This document shows positions 61,919 to 64,000 of a DNA stretch of 64,000 nt, piece after piece. The notes beneath the pieces were generated by a model, which saw nothing but the letters and a program-made list of their open reading frames with translations, was not told the origin of the DNA and ran no database searches. This DNA is from Flavobacterium tegetincola DSM 22377 (GTDB lineage: Bacteria; Bacteroidota; Bacteroidia; Flavobacteriales; Flavobacteriaceae). Both the position numbers and the translations under genes were made by a program. Positions within the stretch are counted from its first letter, which is position 1; each line of letters starts with the position of its first letter. The DNA is taken from the NCBI RefSeq assembly GCF_000425485.1, contig NZ_AUDN01000007.1, positions 241,896 through 305,895 of the forward strand, written 5' to 3'.

Positions 61919-63736
61919 ATGAAATCAATATTTAAAAAACTTTTTGTAATTTATTTATTTATAAATTGTTATAATGTTTCGGCACAATTTAACTTTCAAC
62001 GAAGTTGGGGTACATATTTTGGTGATGAACGTTTTATATTCAGTAAAAGTGTAGTCGATAATGTGGGTAATTTATACATTGTAGGAACTATTAAGGGTTC
62101 AGATTTAACAAATCTAACAAATTTTACTAACACAAATTCTTATCATCAAAATTATGGCGGAGGTTCTTACGATGGATTTTTAATAAAATTTAGTCCACAA
62201 GGCAACATTATTTGGGGTACATTTATTGGTGGTGAAAGTGATGATTATGTAGGCGATATAACAATTGATGAAAATAATAATTTATATTTAATTGGTGTTA
62301 CTTTTAGTAATACAAATATAAGTACTGTAGGTAGTTTTCAAGAAAACAATCAAGGTAATGGTGATTTTTTTATTTCAAAATTTAATGAAAATGGTTTAGT
62401 TATTTGGAGTACTTATTATGGGGGTATTGGAGGAGAAATTGTTAGTAATGGTGGTTTCAACGATGTAGGACGTATATTAAAAATAACATATGACCGTAAC
62501 AATAGTATATATATTGCTGGTGTTTCTACTACAAATAATCTATCAACTACAAATGTTTTTCAAGAAACAAATCTAAATAATACTTCAAATAATATAATAG
62601 CTAAATTTAACTCGCTGACAAGTAGTAGAATTTGGTGTACATATTTTGGATTGAATACAAATATTCGTTCTATTGTTGCAGACGCAAACGCTGTTTATGT
62701 TTCAGGTAACACAGTTGATTGTCCTCCAAATAATACTTATAATACATATTATGGCACTTCAAATGGCTTTAAACCAACACCAAGTAATTGTGTTGATTTG
62801 TATTTAAACAAATTTAATAGCTTAAACGGTCAAAGAGTTTGGGGTACATACTATGGTGGATCAAGTAGTGAATTAACAAACAATAAATCTCTTGCTTTAA
62901 TTGAAAGTAAATTGTATTTTTCAGGATTATCAAGTAATTCCAATAATCAAAATGTTACAACTTCTGGCAGTTTTCAACCTACTAATAATGGTGCAAGTGC
63001 TTTTATAGCTGAATTTAACGAAAATGGTACTCGTAATTATGCAACTTTTTTAGGCAACTTAAATAGCACTAATAATCAACCTGGTGGTATTTCAAATATT
63101 GTTGTTGATGCGCAAGGTGATTATTATAGTTTTGGAGAAAGTAATATGATAGATAAAGCTACTCCAGATGGTTTTAAAATTAACCCAAATAATACAAATT
63201 CGAGAGATATGTTTTTTGTTAAATTTAATGGTTCTACAAATCAAAGAATTTGGGGTTCTTATTATGGTGGTGTTCATGAAGAATTTGATACTTCACTTCA
63301 ACCTTATAAAATTGGTAGTTCATCTAATTTTTATATTATTGGAAACACACAAAGTCTTGAACAAATTTCTACTTCAAACGCTTTACAATCAAATAAAATG
63401 GTTTTTGATTTAATAAATTTCTCACCAATTACTGCTACAAATATTTTTATTACTCATTTTGAACCATTACCATTGTCAACTATAAATTTTAATTATAGTT
63501 CGGTTTCAATTTTTCCAAATCCAAGTAATGGTATTATAGAAATAACTTTTGATAACAATAACTTTACAAATTCAAAATTAGAATTATTTGATATTACGGG
63601 AAAACTAATAAATACTTTAGAATTAAATAATAAATATAATACTATAACTTTAGGTAATATTTCAAAAGGAATTTATTTAGCCAAAATTTCTGATGGAGAA
63701 AATGTTTCAATTACAAAAAAAATTATAATTAATTAA
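61919..63736 (+). CDS. Secreted SBBP-type beta-propeller protein with T9SS sorting domain
   Basis: From ATG 61919 the protein has 605 aa with a signal (MKSIFKKLFVIYLFINCYNVSA); upstream TTG and ATG starts lie in the preceding hairpin and are rejected. The body has repeats 'W(G/S)TY(F/Y)G...D...D..NNIY..G.T', e.g. WGTYFGDERF, WGTFIGGESDDYVGDITIDENNNLYLIG, WSTYYGG, WCTYFGLN, WGTYYGGSSSEL and WGSYYGGVHEEF, which is the SBBP beta-propeller family. The end is a T9SS type A domain: SIFPNPSNGIIEITF ... KLELFDITGKLINTLEL ... KGIYLAKISDGE. The last gene of cassette 2. Confidence 0.85.
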   Translation: MKSIFKKLFVIYLFINCYNVSAQFNFQRSWGTYFGDERFIFSKSVVDNVGNLYIVGTIKGSDLTNLTNFTNTNSYHQNYGGGSYDGFLIKFSPQGNIIWGTFIGGESDDYVGDITIDENNNLYLIGVTFSNTNISTVGSFQENNQGNGDFFISKFNENGLVIWSTYYGGIGGEIVSNGGFNDVGRILKITYDRNNSIYIAGVSTTNNLSTTNVFQETNLNNTSNNIIAKFNSLTSSRIWCTYFGLNTNIRSIVADANAVYVSGNTVDCPPNNTYNTYYGTSNGFKPTPSNCVDLYLNKFNSLNGQRVWGTYYGGSSSELTNNKSLALIESKLYFSGLSSNSNNQNVTTSGSFQPTNNGASAFIAEFNENGTRNYATFLGNLNSTNNQPGGISNIVVDAQGDYYSFGESNMIDKATPDGFKINPNNTNSRDMFFVKFNGSTNQRIWGSYYGGVHEEFDTSLQPYKIGSSSNFYIIGNTQSLEQISTSNALQSNKMVFDLINFSPITATNIFITHFEPLPLSTINFNYSSVSIFPNPSNGIIEITFDNNNFTNSKLELFDITGKLINTLELNNKYNTITLGNISKGIYLAKISDGENVSITKKIIIN

Positions 63737-63741
63737 ATCTT

Positions 63742-63800
63742 CTGCTAACAGCTAAGGTTTCGTTGCGTTCGGAGAACGAACAATGAAACCTGTGTTGAAC
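63742..63800 (+). other. attC-like site 2
   Basis: CTGCTAAC (63742-63749) opens the site and GTTGAAC (63794-63800), a perfect match to the integron core GTTRRRY, closes it at 59 bases. Between them AGGTTTCGTTGCGTTCG (63755-63771) pairs with CGAACAATGAAACCT (63777-63791) with one mismatch and a two-base bulge, as in the extrahelical bases of attC hairpins. A further inverted pair GTTGAACGG/CCGTCAAC extends to 63822, so the right border is uncertain. Confidence 0.45.
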
Positions 63801-64000
63801 GGAACCGATTACATGCCGTCAACACTTATGGAGTTATCGTAAAGCGTTTTGAAGAATATCAAGAGGATTAGATGATCCTCTTTTTTTATGCAGTAAAATC
63901 GGGATCATTTTTTAGTGTTTACCTTCACTTTTGAGCACAGTGCCCTTACCCATTCCAAGTTAATTTTGGTGGGACTTTGCCTTTTGGCTAACGCCAAGAT
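63801..64000. other. Right edge of the window, no gene seen
   Basis: The last 200 bases contain half of the inverted pair described for site 2 and the terminator module copy C. If site 2 is a cassette border, this is the start of a third segment. The end of the window (TTTTGGCTAACGCCAAGAT) contains another CTAAC core but no open frame can be judged. Confidence 0.4.
63863..63899 (+). terminator. Terminator module copy C
   Basis: Perfect GAGGAT/ATCCTC hairpin, T7 and ATGCAGTAAAAT. The 19-base tail is identical to 45971-45989. Confidence 0.75.

Larger units (their letters stand above)
60044..63794 (+). mobile_element. Cassette-like segment 2 (four genes)
   Basis: Begins TTAGCAGAAAATTT and ends in the site 63742-63800. 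Allowing the shared G, the first 15 bases (GTTAGCAGAAAATTT) are the reverse complement of 63735-63749 (AAATCTTCTGCTAAC) with one mismatch. At 3751 bases and four genes it is much longer than a normal integron cassette. The sequence is visibly AT-richer than the core genes of the window, consistent with separate origin. Confidence 0.45.

Overview
The window looks like a chromosomal segment of a Flavobacterium-like member of the Bacteroidota (family Flavobacteriaceae). The evidence is the strong AT bias, promoter-like TAnnTTTG/TAnnTTTA boxes instead of sigma70 boxes, the type IX secretion gene porQ, three probable T9SS cargo proteins with C-terminal sorting domains, a heavy-metal RND pump fused to a TolC channel, an ECF sigma operon with a small secreted sensor, and LETM1-like and DUF6266 proteins typical of this group. 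No tRNA, rRNA or CRISPR array was seen.

Layout. 1-9.6 kb is mostly minus-strand housekeeping: the 5' end of an MFS permease, cmk, a small lipoprotein, porQ, lon, a duplicated-domain lipoprotein, an UMF1-type transporter and an M48 metalloprotease, with one plus-strand thioredoxin. 9.8-17.4 kb holds a YbjQ-like protein, then an RND efflux operon (Crp/Fnr regulator, TolC, adaptor, permease, PII-like protein, DUF2892 membrane protein). 17.6-21.4 kb carries MscS, an ECF sigma operon and a LETM1-related gene. 21.4-24.1 kb pairs a SulP transporter with a beta-carbonic anhydrase, a probable bicarbonate uptake unit. 24.3-38.1 kb is core genome: a TPR protein, gyrA, clpC, a RimB-RimK fusion, nnrD, a TsaC/Sua5 protein and a UvrD-type helicase. 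38.3-44.3 kb is a heavy-metal efflux operon. 44.6-56.4 kb is accessory DNA with wide gaps: secreted proteins, DUF2200, phosphatidylserine decarboxylase, MORN-repeat, T9SS cargo, flavodoxin-like, DUF1569, M23 peptidase and a small membrane protein.

56.7-64 kb looks mobile. It has an excisionase-like HTH protein, an array of 10- and 11-bp phased repeats, a frameshifted DUF6266 gene and a complete tyrosine recombinase. Immediately downstream of the recombinase are two consecutive segments (59341-60043 and 60044-63794) whose ends obey integron-cassette logic: each begins (G)TTAGC and ends in a structured site whose first bases are the reverse complement of that same segment's own start. The recombinase appears to lack the extra domain of true integron integrases and points the same way as the cassettes. 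This integron-like arrangement is the most interesting thing in the window. The second segment is visibly AT-richer and carries a lipoprotein, two tandem paralogous secreted proteins and a T9SS cargo protein.

All assignments were made by reading the sequence and from memory of protein families; no database search was run. Residue positions given with 'about' are estimates from coordinates.
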